A model generated the notes under the pieces. That model saw nothing but the letters and a program-made list of their open reading frames with translations. It was not told the DNA's origin and did no database searches. A program made the translations under genes and the position numbers. Shown piece by piece: positions 34,804 to 43,130 of a DNA stretch of 64,000 nucleotides; position 1 is the stretch's first letter; each line of letters begins with the position of its first letter. Source of the stretch: UBA2040 sp041674745 (GTDB lineage: Bacteria; Bacteroidota; Bacteroidia; Flavobacteriales_D; Crocinitomicaceae); contig JBAYVD010000018.1 of NCBI GenBank assembly GCA_041674745.1, forward strand, positions 1 to 64,000. Reading direction: 5' to 3'.

Positions 34804-35516
34804 TCAGCCAATGTAATTTCAGCCAAGAAATGGTCATCCATATCGTACACTTTGCTTGCTTTCAAACCAATTTTTTTGGCAGTTTGGAAAAGATTATCAA
34901 AGTCAACATACAACCAATCAAACCAAGCACCAATTTCGCCTTTGTATTTCATTTGAAAACGGAAGTTTCCGTAATATTCAGAATTTAAGTCGATTAGCAT
35001 CGACCCATCTTCGTCTTCATACAAGTATTTGATATCGGAAGAGTCGCACAAAATTTGACCTCCTGGCGCTAACAAACTTTTGGCGTGCAGCAATGTTTTT
35101 TCCAAATTACCCAAGGTTCCGGCAATTCCAATGCCATTCATGAGCATTAAAATGGTGTCGTATTTTTCATCTTTTAAATCAAAGAAATCAATTTGGCGCG
35201 CTTTGTATTCCATGTCAAGCAAATATTCTACAGCTCCTTTTGAAATGTCAATACATTCAACATCCAATTCTAGTTCCGTCAAATATTTCGCATGCGCACC
35301 AGCACCAGCGCCCACATCCAACACTTTTCCGCGTGCTGTTTCCAAAGCAATTTGCTCTAGTTCAGGCATTTCGTCAAATGGACGAAAAAGAACTTCCAAT
35401 GGAATAATGTCGTCTTCGCAGATTTCTGATTTTACAATAATATCTGCTGGTTTGCGGTCATCTGCATACTGCAAAATTGCCTTTCCGATTGGGTCGCCCC
35501 CTAATTTTTCTGTCAT
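34800..35516 (-). CDS. Class I SAM-dependent methyltransferase
   Basis: A 238-residue methyltransferase with motif I VLDVGAGAGAHAKYL, the acidic loop VECIDISKGAVEYL, and YDTILMLMNGIGIAG. Substrate not recognised; the C-terminal half (YYGNFRFQMKYKGEIGAWFDWLYVDFDN) looks like a small-molecule or protein methyltransferase. Its stop overlaps the TraB start, and it begins directly after the pRiA4-type gene with no gap, so the three are probably one transcript. Confidence 0.85.
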   Translation of the reverse strand: MTEKLGGDPIGKAILQYADDRKPADIIVKSEICEDDIIPLEVLFRPFDEMPELEQIALETARGKVLDVGAGAGAHAKYLTELELDVECIDISKGAVEYLLDMEYKARQIDFFDLKDEKYDTILMLMNGIGIAGTLGNLEKTLLHAKSLLAPGGQILCDSSDIKYLYEDEDGSMLIDLNSEYYGNFRFQMKYKGEIGAWFDWLYVDFDNLFQTAKKIGLKASKVYDMDDHFLAEITLAE

Positions 35517-36065
35517 CTAATAATCAAATTCTTCGTAACTTCCGTAATCTTCTTCGTCAAATCCGTCCTCCATATCGTCGAAACCGAATTCATCGTCTTC
35601 TTCCATTTCCTCGCCTTCAAAAAGGTCTTCGCTTACTGCTTTTGAATCTTCTAAGGGAGCTTCACCAATGGCAAGAATTATAGCTGGTTCAGCAGGACTT
35701 TCTTTTTCGTATCCAATTAATTCAATGAGGAAAATCCACATCCGCAAAAAGTCGTAGACCAAAATAAATTTTTGATCTGGCTCCTCAATGAATTCGCTCA
35801 ATTTGGCTTTTGCCATAACGGTTGGCAATTGATCAGTGTCGTCTTTTTCGTCATAACTCATATCCAACCAGCTGATTTCATGTCCTTTGTCCCAATCTTC
35901 ATTGGAAACATAGAATGAAGCCATTTCCTGGCCAGTAAAGTTGAATGACTTTAAAATAGTTTGATAGAATACTTCAAATGAAGCATCTGCATCAATAAAA
36001 ATATCGCGAAATACTTCTTGATTTTTGTCGCTGTCGAGAAGGATTCTAAATTTTAAGCCTGCCAT
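35517..36065 (-). CDS. Plasmid pRiA4b ORF-3-like protein
   Basis: A 182-residue protein of the PRiA4_ORF3 group: FRILLDSDKNQEVFRDIFID, FYQTILKSFNFTGQEMASFYVS and FILVYDFLRMWIFLIELIG are typical. The last 50 residues are very acidic (EGEEMEEDDEFGFDDMED), a tail common in Bacteroidota members. The biochemical function of the family is unknown. It leads the operon with the methyltransferase and TraB protein. Confidence 0.8.
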   Translation of the reverse strand: MAGLKFRILLDSDKNQEVFRDIFIDADASFEVFYQTILKSFNFTGQEMASFYVSNEDWDKGHEISWLDMSYDEKDDTDQLPTVMAKAKLSEFIEEPDQKFILVYDFLRMWIFLIELIGYEKESPAEPAIILAIGEAPLEDSKAVSEDLFEGEEMEEDDEFGFDDMEDGFDEEDYGSYEEFDY

Positions 36066-36096
36066 ATTGAACGGGTAATTTCCTTTTTTGGGGATG

Positions 36097-36104
36097 CAAA
36101 GTTA
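36097..36104 (-). promoter_or_regulatory. Candidate -7 box (TAACTTTG) of the pRiA4-methyltransferase-TraB operon
   Basis: It fits TAnnTTTG on the minus strand, 31 bases before the ATG at 36065; the -33 position falls in the end of the upstream gene and shows no TTTG. Confidence 0.5.
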
Positions 36105-36120
36105 CGAAATAAAATTCTGC

Positions 36121-37551
36121 TTATTTGGCTTGTGATGAAGCAGTTTTGTGTACCAAACCAATTTCTTGCCCTAATTTTAACATTAATTCGAAAGCAGCTT
36201 CGTAATCGTTGGGGATTTTACCTTCTAATATGGCTTCTTTGATCTGTGATTTGATATTTCCGATATGTGCACATGGTCCTAAATCGAAGGTGGTCATAAT
36301 GAGTTCTCCACTTATCGGCGGTTGAAAATTACGCACATGGTCTTTTTGCTCGATATCTTTCAATTTTTGTAAGACTTCGTCGAAATTCTTTTTGAATTTT
36401 TTGACTTTCATCTCATTTTTTGACGTAATATCCGCATTGCAAAGCGTCATCAAATCATCGATATCATCACCTGCTTCAAACAACAATCTTCTAACGGCTG
36501 AATCGCTTACATGATCTTTCACCAAAGCAATCGGTCGCAAATGGAGTCTGACCAATTTCTGCACATATTTCATTTTGTGGTCCAAGGGCAATTTCATTCG
36601 TTTGAACAATTTTGGTGTCATACGAGCGCCCATTTCTTCGTGTCCATGAAAAGTCCAACCTATTTCTTTGTCGAATCGTTTGGTAGGTGTTTTCGCGATA
36701 TCGTGTAAGATCGCTGCCCAACGCAACCACAGATTGTTGGTGTTTTCAGAAATATTATCCAATACTTCTAAAGTATGATAGAAATTGTCTTTGTGTGTTT
36801 TTCCGTCGATGGTTTCTACACCTTGCAAGGCAACCAATTCCGGAAAAAATTGAATTAACAATTCAGTGGAATACAACAATTTGAAACCGCGAGATGGAGT
36901 AGGACTTAAGATGATTTTATTCAATTCATCCATAATCCGTTCCATAGAAATAATTTCCAAACGGTTGGAATGGTCTTTGATGGCCTGAAGACTTTTATTT
37001 TCAATTTTAAAATCCAATTGGGTGGCGAAACGAATGGCACGCATCATGCGCAAAGGATCATCGCTGTAGGTTTTTTCGGGCTCCAAAGGAGTACGCAAAA
37101 TTCCTTTTTCCAAATCTTCCAATCCATTGAAAGGGTCGATTAATTCACCAAAATTATCTTTGTGAAGAGACAATGCCATTGCGTTTATGGTGAAATCGCG
37201 TCGGTTTTGGTCATCAGCCAAAGTGCCATCTTCCACAATGGGTTTTCTTGAATCTCTTTGGTAGGATTCCTTCCGGGCTCCAACAAACTCTACATCCAAA
37301 TCTTTGTAGCGAAACTGAGCCGTACCGTATTTCTTAAAAAGCGATACTTTTTTCACGCGCAAAGTGGCCGCACATTTTTCAGCCAATTCCAATCCATTGC
37401 CTACCACTACAATGTCAATGTCTTTGGAAGGACGATCTAAAAGCAGGTCGCGCACGAAGCCACCAATCACATACGCTTCCAGATTGTTTTCAGTAACAAC
37501 TTGGGAAGCGACTTTAAAAACGGGGTGCTGAAGATATTGTGCGTAATTCAT
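36121..37551 (-). CDS. cca: CCA tRNA nucleotidyltransferase with HD domain
   Basis: From ATG 37551 (MNYAQYLQ) the protein has 476 residues. The polymerase head has YVIGGFVRDLLLDRPSKDIDIVVVG (catalytic DxD) and the RRDFTINAMALSL motif; the neck has DPLRMMRAIRFATQL. The HD phosphohydrolase part has ILHDIAKTPTKRF and HGHEEMGARM. It adds or repairs the 3' CCA end of tRNA. Poly(A) polymerase is the main alternative in this superfamily; the Bacteroidota gene is usually annotated as CCA-adding enzyme. A consensus promoter lies 9 bases upstream of the ATG, which rules out the longer start at 37590. Confidence 0.88.
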   Translation of the reverse strand: MNYAQYLQHPVFKVASQVVTENNLEAYVIGGFVRDLLLDRPSKDIDIVVVGNGLELAEKCAATLRVKKVSLFKKYGTAQFRYKDLDVEFVGARKESYQRDSRKPIVEDGTLADDQNRRDFTINAMALSLHKDNFGELIDPFNGLEDLEKGILRTPLEPEKTYSDDPLRMMRAIRFATQLDFKIENKSLQAIKDHSNRLEIISMERIMDELNKIILSPTPSRGFKLLYSTELLIQFFPELVALQGVETIDGKTHKDNFYHTLEVLDNISENTNNLWLRWAAILHDIAKTPTKRFDKEIGWTFHGHEEMGARMTPKLFKRMKLPLDHKMKYVQKLVRLHLRPIALVKDHVSDSAVRRLLFEAGDDIDDLMTLCNADITSKNEMKVKKFKKNFDEVLQKLKDIEQKDHVRNFQPPISGELIMTTFDLGPCAHIGNIKSQIKEAILEGKIPNDYEAAFELMLKLGQEIGLVHKTASSQAK

Positions 37552-37560
37552 TTTCGGGTG

Positions 37561-37591
37561 CAAAGATAAGGACTTCAGCGGACGAAACAAA
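37561..37591 (-). promoter_or_regulatory. Promoter of cca
   Basis: Minus-strand TTTG (37591-37588), exactly 19 bases, TATCTTTG (37568-37561): a perfect consensus. It decides the start of cca at 37551. Confidence 0.88.
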
Positions 37592-37608
37592 TTCTACAGA
37601 TTTCGAAC

Positions 37609-38172
37609 TTAAGAACGGATGATCGTGACGCGACCGTCTAGGTCGATTTTTATGATTTGTGAAGCTTTTTCTAATTTTTCTGTAGTCCGCGCTTGAACAA
37701 TGAAATCCACTTTGTTTTTGATTAACGGATCAATAGAAGTCAAATCTTTTCCGAAGGGCTGGTTGGTTAAATTGGCCGAGGTGCTGACCAAAGGTTTGTG
37801 CATTCCTTTTATCAGTTTTAGGCAGATTGGATCTTTAGTAATTCGAATTCCAACTGAACCATCTTCTGCGAGAACGAGTGGCGATAAATCTCTCGCATTG
37901 GGGTAAATAATGGTTAAAGGTTCTACCGCTAAATCCACTAAATCATATACAACGTTGGCAAAATCTGGAATGTAGCGTTCTACCATGTGAAAAGAGTCCG
38001 CAAGCAAAACAAAACTTTTGTTTTCAGGTCGTTGTTTGATGTCTAGTATTTTCTGGCAAGCTGCATCGTTGGTTGCATCGCATCCGAGTCCCCATATGGT
38101 GTCTGTCGGATAAAGGATGGTTCCTCCATTTTTCAAGGTTTCTACCGCTTGTTGGATTGTATCGTTGTTCAT
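37609..38172 (-). CDS. tsaC: L-threonylcarbamoyladenylate synthase
   Basis: A 187-residue member of the Sua5/YciO/YrdC family that makes threonylcarbamoyl-AMP from threonine, bicarbonate and ATP for the t6A37 modification of tRNAs. The motif GTILYPTDTIWGLGCDATN and KPLVSTSANLTNQPFG (ligand-binding SxN) are characteristic. Short Sua5/YrdC domain only, with no C-terminal Sua5 extension. It begins 16 bases after the trmD stop, so trmD-tsaC is probably one unit of tRNA modification. Confidence 0.92.
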   Translation of the reverse strand: MNNDTIQQAVETLKNGGTILYPTDTIWGLGCDATNDAACQKILDIKQRPENKSFVLLADSFHMVERYIPDFANVVYDLVDLAVEPLTIIYPNARDLSPLVLAEDGSVGIRITKDPICLKLIKGMHKPLVSTSANLTNQPFGKDLTSIDPLIKNKVDFIVQARTTEKLEKASQIIKIDLDGRVTIIRS

Positions 38173-38188
38173 TTGGCTAGGATAGTCG

Positions 38189-38863
38189 TTATTTCAATAA
38201 ATCTGGACGTCTTTGTTGTGTTCGTTCCAACGCTTTTTCTTCTCGCCAAGCTTCAATTTTGTTGAAGTCGCCGGAAAGAAGTACTTCTGGAACTTTCCAT
38301 CCGTTGTATTCGGGTGGACGTGTGTATACAGGTGGCGAAAGCAAATTGTCTTGAAAACTATCGGTCAGTGCTGAAGTTTCGTCGTTCAAAACACCTGGAA
38401 TCAATCGAACAATAGAATCGACCACCACTGCAGCAGCCAATTCACCGCCCGACAAAACATACGAACCAATTGAAATCTCTTTGGTAATGTAATGCTCACG
38501 AATTCTTTCGTCGACCCCTTTGTAATGGCCGCAAAGAATCATGATGTTGTTCTTTAGCGATAAATCATTGCAAATGGATTGCTCCAAAACAACTCCGTCA
38601 GGCGTCATGTACATGATCTCGTCATACTCCCGTTCGGCTTTCAATTTTTCGATAATAGCAACAATGGGTTCAATGCTCATCACCATTCCAGCTCCACCAC
38701 CATATTGGTAGTCATCCACATTTTTATGCTTGTTGGTGGAGTAATCTCGGATATTGTGCAAATGAATTTCCAAATGACCTTTGTCTTGGGCGCGTTGCAT
38801 TATGGACGCCGAAAAAGGTCCGTCCAGCAATTGAGGTAAAATCGTGAGTATATCGAAACGCAT
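38189..38863 (-). CDS. trmD: tRNA (guanine(37)-N1)-methyltransferase
   Basis: A 224-residue SPOUT methyltransferase (m1G37), starting at ATG 38863 (MRFDILTILPQLLDGPF). The deep trefoil-knot motifs are present: DDYQYGGGAGMVMSIEPI, IMILCGHYKGVDERI, EISIGSYVLSGGELAAAVVVD, ending DLLK. The full length is normal. Its usual neighbours rpsP-rimM lie at 7 kb, and rplS is absent from the window. A TAAATTTG box ends 3 bases before the ATG. Confidence 0.96.
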   Translation of the reverse strand: MRFDILTILPQLLDGPFSASIMQRAQDKGHLEIHLHNIRDYSTNKHKNVDDYQYGGGAGMVMSIEPIVAIIEKLKAEREYDEIMYMTPDGVVLEQSICNDLSLKNNIMILCGHYKGVDERIREHYITKEISIGSYVLSGGELAAAVVVDSIVRLIPGVLNDETSALTDSFQDNLLSPPVYTRPPEYNGWKVPEVLLSGDFNKIEAWREEKALERTQQRRPDLLK

Positions 38864-38866
38864 GTG

Positions 38867-38874
38867 CAAATTTA
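38867..38874 (-). promoter_or_regulatory. Candidate -7 box directly before the trmD start
   Basis: Minus-strand TAAATTTG ends 3 bases before the ATG at 38863, which would give a leaderless transcript. The surroundings repeat CATGCAAAT-like words, so chance is possible. Confidence 0.4.
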
Positions 38875-38902
38875 CATGCAAATTCTAAGATTCGCTACTT
38901 TT

Positions 38903-39781
38903 CTATTTCTGACCTTTCAAAATTGAAACACCCGAACCGAAAACGTTGCCTTCACCGTAGGGAGATCCAACACCATCCCATTTTTCCCATTTTTTCAATT
39001 CGATGTATTGAGGATTTTGAGAAATTTGTTTGGCTTCCAAGGAGATCGCTTCAGCATTAAAACGAGCAGAAATAACCAAAGAGGAATCACCTCGCGCTTT
39101 TTCAATTCGGGCATTGGCCAAATATTCTTGTTCTTTTTGTTTCTCTTTTGCCGTTAAGTTTCTTTGTTTTTGGGTTTCCTTGTTGGTAATTTCACCAGCA
39201 ATGTTCGGTGGTAAATTAACGTCGGCAATTTCCACATAATTCAACTTGATGAAGTTACCTTTGAAATCACTTTGTAAGATGCTTTCAATTTCACCTTCTA
39301 GCGCCTCCCTTTTTGAACTGTATACTTGTTCGTAGGTGTATCGTCCAATAACATCTTTTATAGCCCCTTTTGCTTTGTCGTCAATGAACGTGATGTAATC
39401 AGGACCATGTTTCAAGTGTAGGTTGGCAATTTTTCCAGCGGCTGCGGAATAATTGACAGCGACCATCACGTTGATGTCTGTACCATTGATGTCCATTACT
39501 TCTGAAGAGTAATTTTTGGACTGTTGCCGGGTGTTGTACGTGATCATTTCATTCCACGGTGCGATAAAAATAGTGCCTTCGCCATAGGTGGTTTGTTTTT
39601 CAACACCACCGCCATAAGGACGATAAATAAATCCTTCTTCACCTGGGTTAATGTCTGTCCATGACATGAGAAAAACGATAAAAGCAATTAGTGCAATGAC
39701 ACCTACGCCTACATATTTTGCTATTTTTTTTGGGTCCATTTCTTGAAATTGTCTTTGAAAATCACTCATTTTAGTTTCCAT
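38903..39781 (-). CDS. Prohibitin-like SPFH/band 7 protein
   Basis: A 292-residue membrane-anchored protein: a membrane helix (about 24-41, VGVGVIALIAFIVFLMSW), then the SPFH domain with NPGEEGFIYRPYGGGV, IDGT-like DINGTDINVMVAVNYS and YEQVYSSKREALEGEIESIL, then a coiled-coil (ETQKQRNLTAKEKQKEQEYL). Such proteins form ring scaffolds on the membrane and often guard membrane proteases. The start is either ATG 39781, overlapping the small upstream gene, or ATG 39769, one base after its stop; both suit coupling. Confidence 0.87.
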   Translation of the reverse strand: METKMSDFQRQFQEMDPKKIAKYVGVGVIALIAFIVFLMSWTDINPGEEGFIYRPYGGGVEKQTTYGEGTIFIAPWNEMITYNTRQQSKNYSSEVMDINGTDINVMVAVNYSAAAGKIANLHLKHGPDYITFIDDKAKGAIKDVIGRYTYEQVYSSKREALEGEIESILQSDFKGNFIKLNYVEIADVNLPPNIAGEITNKETQKQRNLTAKEKQKEQEYLANARIEKARGDSSLVISARFNAEAISLEAKQISQNPQYIELKKWEKWDGVGSPYGEGNVFGSGVSILKGQK

Positions 39782-39959
39782 TATTTTTTTTCTTTAAAAA
39801 ATCTATTACCAAATAGGTAACTGCTACAGTTAATCCGATGACGGCCACTTTTAAGAATGGCGGTCCTTTCATTAGGTATTTAAATGACAAGAAAATAACA
39901 CCACAGATGATGACAACGCCAAAAATTAGGCGATACATAAATTGCGCATGTTTATCCAT
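39771..39959 (-). CDS. Small two-helix membrane protein
   Basis: A 62-residue protein with two membrane spans (LIFGVVIICGVIFLSFKYLM and FLKVAVIGLTVAVTYLVIDFL) and a basic tail KKKNNGN. Its end overlaps the start of the prohibitin-like gene, so they are most likely co-translated; a joint membrane role is inferred. Confidence 0.72.
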   Translation of the reverse strand: MDKHAQFMYRLIFGVVIICGVIFLSFKYLMKGPPFLKVAVIGLTVAVTYLVIDFLKKKNNGN

Positions 39960-40041
39960 ATATTATTCGGTTTTTCTAAAGATATCAATTTCATTGCATT
40001 TGAGAGTGGTTTTAAGAATTTTTCGCAAACCAAAGTTTCGT

Positions 40042-40049
40042 TACTTTTG
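40042..40049 (+). promoter_or_regulatory. Candidate -7 box (TACTTTTG) of the M14 peptidase gene
   Basis: It matches TAnnTTTG, 20 bases before the ATG; TTTC at 40021-40024 is the nearest -33 candidate. Confidence 0.55.
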
Positions 40050-40069
40050 GTTTTTCCAACAGATAAACT

Positions 40070-41773
40070 ATGAAATTTCGGATCTTTTTTCTCCTAGTAT
40101 TTTTTTTTCCACTATTGTCGATAGCTCAATGGAATGGTAACGAAACGCCTACTTATCCGAGATTAATTCAGGAATGCAAAGCATTGGCCAATTCGCATTC
40201 GGAAATTCAGCTGTTTAAAATGGGCGAATCAGATTATGGTTTACCGATTTATTTGTTTGTGGTGAATGGTGGAAAAGATTCTATATCGACTTTTGAAAAA
40301 GCAAGAAAAGGAACTACGTTGTTGGTAAACAATGCGATTCATCCAGGCGAACCGGATGGAATTAATGCTATGTTGCTTTGGGCGAATGAATGGATTGAAA
40401 AAGGAAAACCGACCAAAGATATGCCGGTTGTTGCTTTTATTCCAGCCTACAACATTGGCGGAATGATGAATCGATCGGCTACGAGTCGCGCCAATCAAGA
40501 TGGTCCGGCAGAATATGGTTTTAGAGGAAATGCGAAGAATTTGGATTTGAACCGAGATTGCATCAAAATGGATTCCAAAAATGCTTTCACCTTTGCTAAG
40601 ATTTTTCATGCCTTGGATCCCGATGTGTTTATTGATAATCATGTTACCAACGGAGCGGATTATCAATATGTGCTGACGTTGATTTCCTCGTTGAAAGAAC
40701 GTTTGGCGCCAAGCATGGAAGATGCAACGTATTGCAAAATGATTCCCGCTTTGAAAAAACAATTGGTAAAAAGAGAAATAGACTTGATTCCTTATATTGA
40801 TTTGGTGAAAGAAATTCCGGATAGCGGATTGGTGACTTTTGACGATTTGCCGCGCTATGCGATGGGGTACGCGTCACTTTTTAACACCTTTTCTTTTACG
40901 GTAGAAACGCACATGCTAAAACCTTTTCCGCAGCGCGTGCAGGCTACGAAAGCCTTCCTAGAGGAAATGTTGATTTACATGAAAGAGAATGTTGATTTGA
41001 TTGAAAAAGCACGATTGGAAGCAAATAATTTTCAGCAAAATGAAGCCTATTTCTTTCACCACTACGAATTGAATACCGAAAAGAAAGATAGTTTGTTGTT
41101 CAAAGGGTTTGAAGCCAAATACAAGCCAAGCGAAGTGACCGGTTTGACTCGGATGTACTATGATCGGAAGGCACCGTTCGAGAAAATGGTACCGTATTGG
41201 AATGCGCATGAAGCAACCGATTCTGTCAAAGTTCCGCGTTTTTATATTGTTGGCGGTCAGGAAAAAGAAGTGCTCGATCGATTAAAAGCGAATGGAATAA
41301 AAATGCATCGAATAACCAAAGATTCCACCGTTAAAGTCGTTTGCCAGAAAATTGTTGATTTTAAAACGGGTACAAATCCATACGAACAGCATTACTTACA
41401 CAGTAAGGTCAAAGTAGAATATGTTGAAATGGATTATCATTTGAAACCTGGTGATTATCGGGTTCCAGCCCGTCAGGAGAAAGCTTTTTTCTTGCAATCG
41501 GTTTTGATGGCACAAGCGGAGGACAGTTATTTTTCGTGGAATTTTTTCGATAGTTATATGGATGAAAAGGAATATTTCTCTTCCTATGTTTTTGAGGATA
41601 TTGCTGCCAAATTGTTGAACGATAATCCCGATTTACGTGCCGAATTGGAAGCCAAAAAGGCCTCAGATGTCGAATTCGCTAAAAGTCAATGGCAACAATT
41701 GTATTTTGTTTATCAACGAAGCCCTTATTTTGAGCCAACCTTTCGAATCATTCCCGTCTATTTGGTGTATTAG
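40070..41773 (+). CDS. M14 family zinc carboxypeptidase, secreted
   Basis: A 567-residue metallopeptidase with signal peptide MKFRIFFLLVFFFPLLSIAQ. The zinc site is seen in NNAIHPGEPDGINAMLL (H91 and E94) and FIDNHVTNGADYQY (H191); NLDLNRDCIK carries the substrate-binding Asn-Arg (about 161-162). A FTVETHM segment follows at the place of the catalytic glutamate. The last 250 residues have no recognised domain, ending in FRIIPVYLVY. It should remove C-terminal residues from peptides in the periplasm or outside. Confidence 0.9.
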   Translation: MKFRIFFLLVFFFPLLSIAQWNGNETPTYPRLIQECKALANSHSEIQLFKMGESDYGLPIYLFVVNGGKDSISTFEKARKGTTLLVNNAIHPGEPDGINAMLLWANEWIEKGKPTKDMPVVAFIPAYNIGGMMNRSATSRANQDGPAEYGFRGNAKNLDLNRDCIKMDSKNAFTFAKIFHALDPDVFIDNHVTNGADYQYVLTLISSLKERLAPSMEDATYCKMIPALKKQLVKREIDLIPYIDLVKEIPDSGLVTFDDLPRYAMGYASLFNTFSFTVETHMLKPFPQRVQATKAFLEEMLIYMKENVDLIEKARLEANNFQQNEAYFFHHYELNTEKKDSLLFKGFEAKYKPSEVTGLTRMYYDRKAPFEKMVPYWNAHEATDSVKVPRFYIVGGQEKEVLDRLKANGIKMHRITKDSTVKVVCQKIVDFKTGTNPYEQHYLHSKVKVEYVEMDYHLKPGDYRVPARQEKAFFLQSVLMAQAEDSYFSWNFFDSYMDEKEYFSSYVFEDIAAKLLNDNPDLRAELEAKKASDVEFAKSQWQQLYFVYQRSPYFEPTFRIIPVYLVY

Positions 41774-41778
41774 TTTTG

Positions 41779-41786
41779 TATTTTTG
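41779..41786 (+). promoter_or_regulatory. Candidate -7 box (TATTTTTG) of lhgO
   Basis: It fits TAnnTTTG, 21 bases before the lhgO ATG; the nearest TTTG upstream (41761-41764) leaves only 14 bases, so the -33 element is weak. Confidence 0.45.
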
Positions 41787-41807
41787 TACCCGAATTAAAC
41801 GAATAGC

Positions 41808-43016
41808 ATGACATACGATATTGCAATTGTTGGTGGAGGAATAGTAGGAGCAGCCACGTTTTACAAACTTCAAAAGAAATACCCGGCGCTTCAGTTGGCA
41901 CTTTTTGAAAAAGAAAATTTGTTGGCCGATCATCAAACAGGGCATAATTCAGGCGTAATTCACTCTGGATTGTATTACAAACCAGGTTCCTTGAAAGCCC
42001 GGAATTGCATCGACGGTCGTCATGAATTGGTGGCGTTTGCGAAAGAACACAACATTGACCACGATATCTGTGGTAAGATTGTGGTCGCTACTGAAGAGAA
42101 AGAACTAAAAGACTTGGAAAGAATCTACCAAATTGGTTTGGAAAATGAAATCGAAGGATTGCGAAAAATAGGACCGGAAGAAATCAAAGAAATTGAACCG
42201 TTTTGCGAAGGTATCGCTGGTTTGCATGTGCCTTGTACAGGAATTATTGATTTCCGAGGAGCAACAGCGAAGATGGTGGAATTGGCATTGGCCATCAATC
42301 TGAAAAGCGAATTGCATTTGAATACAGAAGTTACCGATATCAAAAAAGGTTCGAATGAATCTACTTTGGTTACCAATAAAGGAGAATTCAAAGCGAAATA
42401 TTTGGTTTTCTGCGCAGGTCTACAAGCCGATCGAATGGCGAAGAAAGATGGCGTTGATTTGAAAGAAAAAGTAGTTGGTTTCCGAGGTGATTACTATGAA
42501 TTGACCGAAGAAGGACATCATAAAATCAAACATTTGATTTACCCAGTTCCCAATCCTGATTTTCCATTTTTGGGTGTTCACTTTACCCGTATGACTGATG
42601 GAGAAATTGAATGCGGACCGAATGCCGTGTTTACGTTCAAAAGAGAAGGCTATGGCAAAACGGATTTCTCTATGCGCGATACATGGGATGCTTTGACTTA
42701 CAAAGGAACTTGGAAATTGTTTTTTAGCAATATGGCTTTCGGGATCAATGAATACCGCCGTGCTTTTTCGAAAAAATTGTTTTTGAAAACATTGCAACGC
42801 ATGGTTCCATCTTTGACCATGGATGATTTAAAACCCGGTCGTTCTGGCGTGCGTGCTTTGTTGTTGCGTCAAGATGGCGATACACGTGATGATTTTAAGA
42901 TCATGCACGAAGGTAATTCCATTCACGTTTTGAATGCGCCAAGTCCTGCAGCTACAGCTTCTTTGTCGATTGGAAACTACATTGTAAAAGAAGTCGAAGA
43001 AAAATTCGGATTGTAA
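41808..43016 (+). CDS. lhgO: L-2-hydroxyglutarate oxidase
   Basis: A 402-residue FAD enzyme oxidising L-2-hydroxyglutarate to 2-oxoglutarate, with electrons passing to the quinone pool. The N-terminal dinucleotide fold is YDIAIVGGGIVGAATFYKL, followed by the LhgO stretch HNSGVIHSGLYYKPGSLKARNC; further on come FRGDYYEL, GPNAVFTFKREGY and LKPGRSGVRALLL, all typical. Length matches E. coli LhgO. The gene is alone with its own candidate promoter. Confidence 0.95.
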   Translation: MTYDIAIVGGGIVGAATFYKLQKKYPALQLALFEKENLLADHQTGHNSGVIHSGLYYKPGSLKARNCIDGRHELVAFAKEHNIDHDICGKIVVATEEKELKDLERIYQIGLENEIEGLRKIGPEEIKEIEPFCEGIAGLHVPCTGIIDFRGATAKMVELALAINLKSELHLNTEVTDIKKGSNESTLVTNKGEFKAKYLVFCAGLQADRMAKKDGVDLKEKVVGFRGDYYELTEEGHHKIKHLIYPVPNPDFPFLGVHFTRMTDGEIECGPNAVFTFKREGYGKTDFSMRDTWDALTYKGTWKLFFSNMAFGINEYRRAFSKKLFLKTLQRMVPSLTMDDLKPGRSGVRALLLRQDGDTRDDFKIMHEGNSIHVLNAPSPAATASLSIGNYIVKEVEEKFGL

Positions 43017-43034
43017 GCGAAGTATTTGATTTTT

Positions 43035-43119
43035 TATACTATTCGGTATTATACCAATAAGTATAAAATAGTAAAAATTTATTTTATTTATACCAAAAAG
43101 TATAATACCTTTGGGTATA
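43035..43119. promoter_or_regulatory. Array of four 16-bp operator-like palindromes
   Basis: Four copies of the motif wATACCnAAnAGTATA lie at 43035-43050 (reverse), 43050-43065, 43089-43104 and 43104-43119 (last copy more degenerate). Within each pair the units start 15 bp apart, and the two pairs are 54 bp apart. The last copy covers the candidate -7 box. This is the layout of a cooperative repressor site. Confidence 0.75.
43106..43113 (+). promoter_or_regulatory. Candidate -7 box (TACCTTTG) of the AAA ATPase gene
   Basis: It matches TAnnTTTG, lies inside the fourth palindrome and ends 17 bases before the ATG. The -33 region is AT-rich (TTTTATTTATA) without a clear TTTG. Confidence 0.55.
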
Positions 43120-43130
43120 AAAAATGACGT

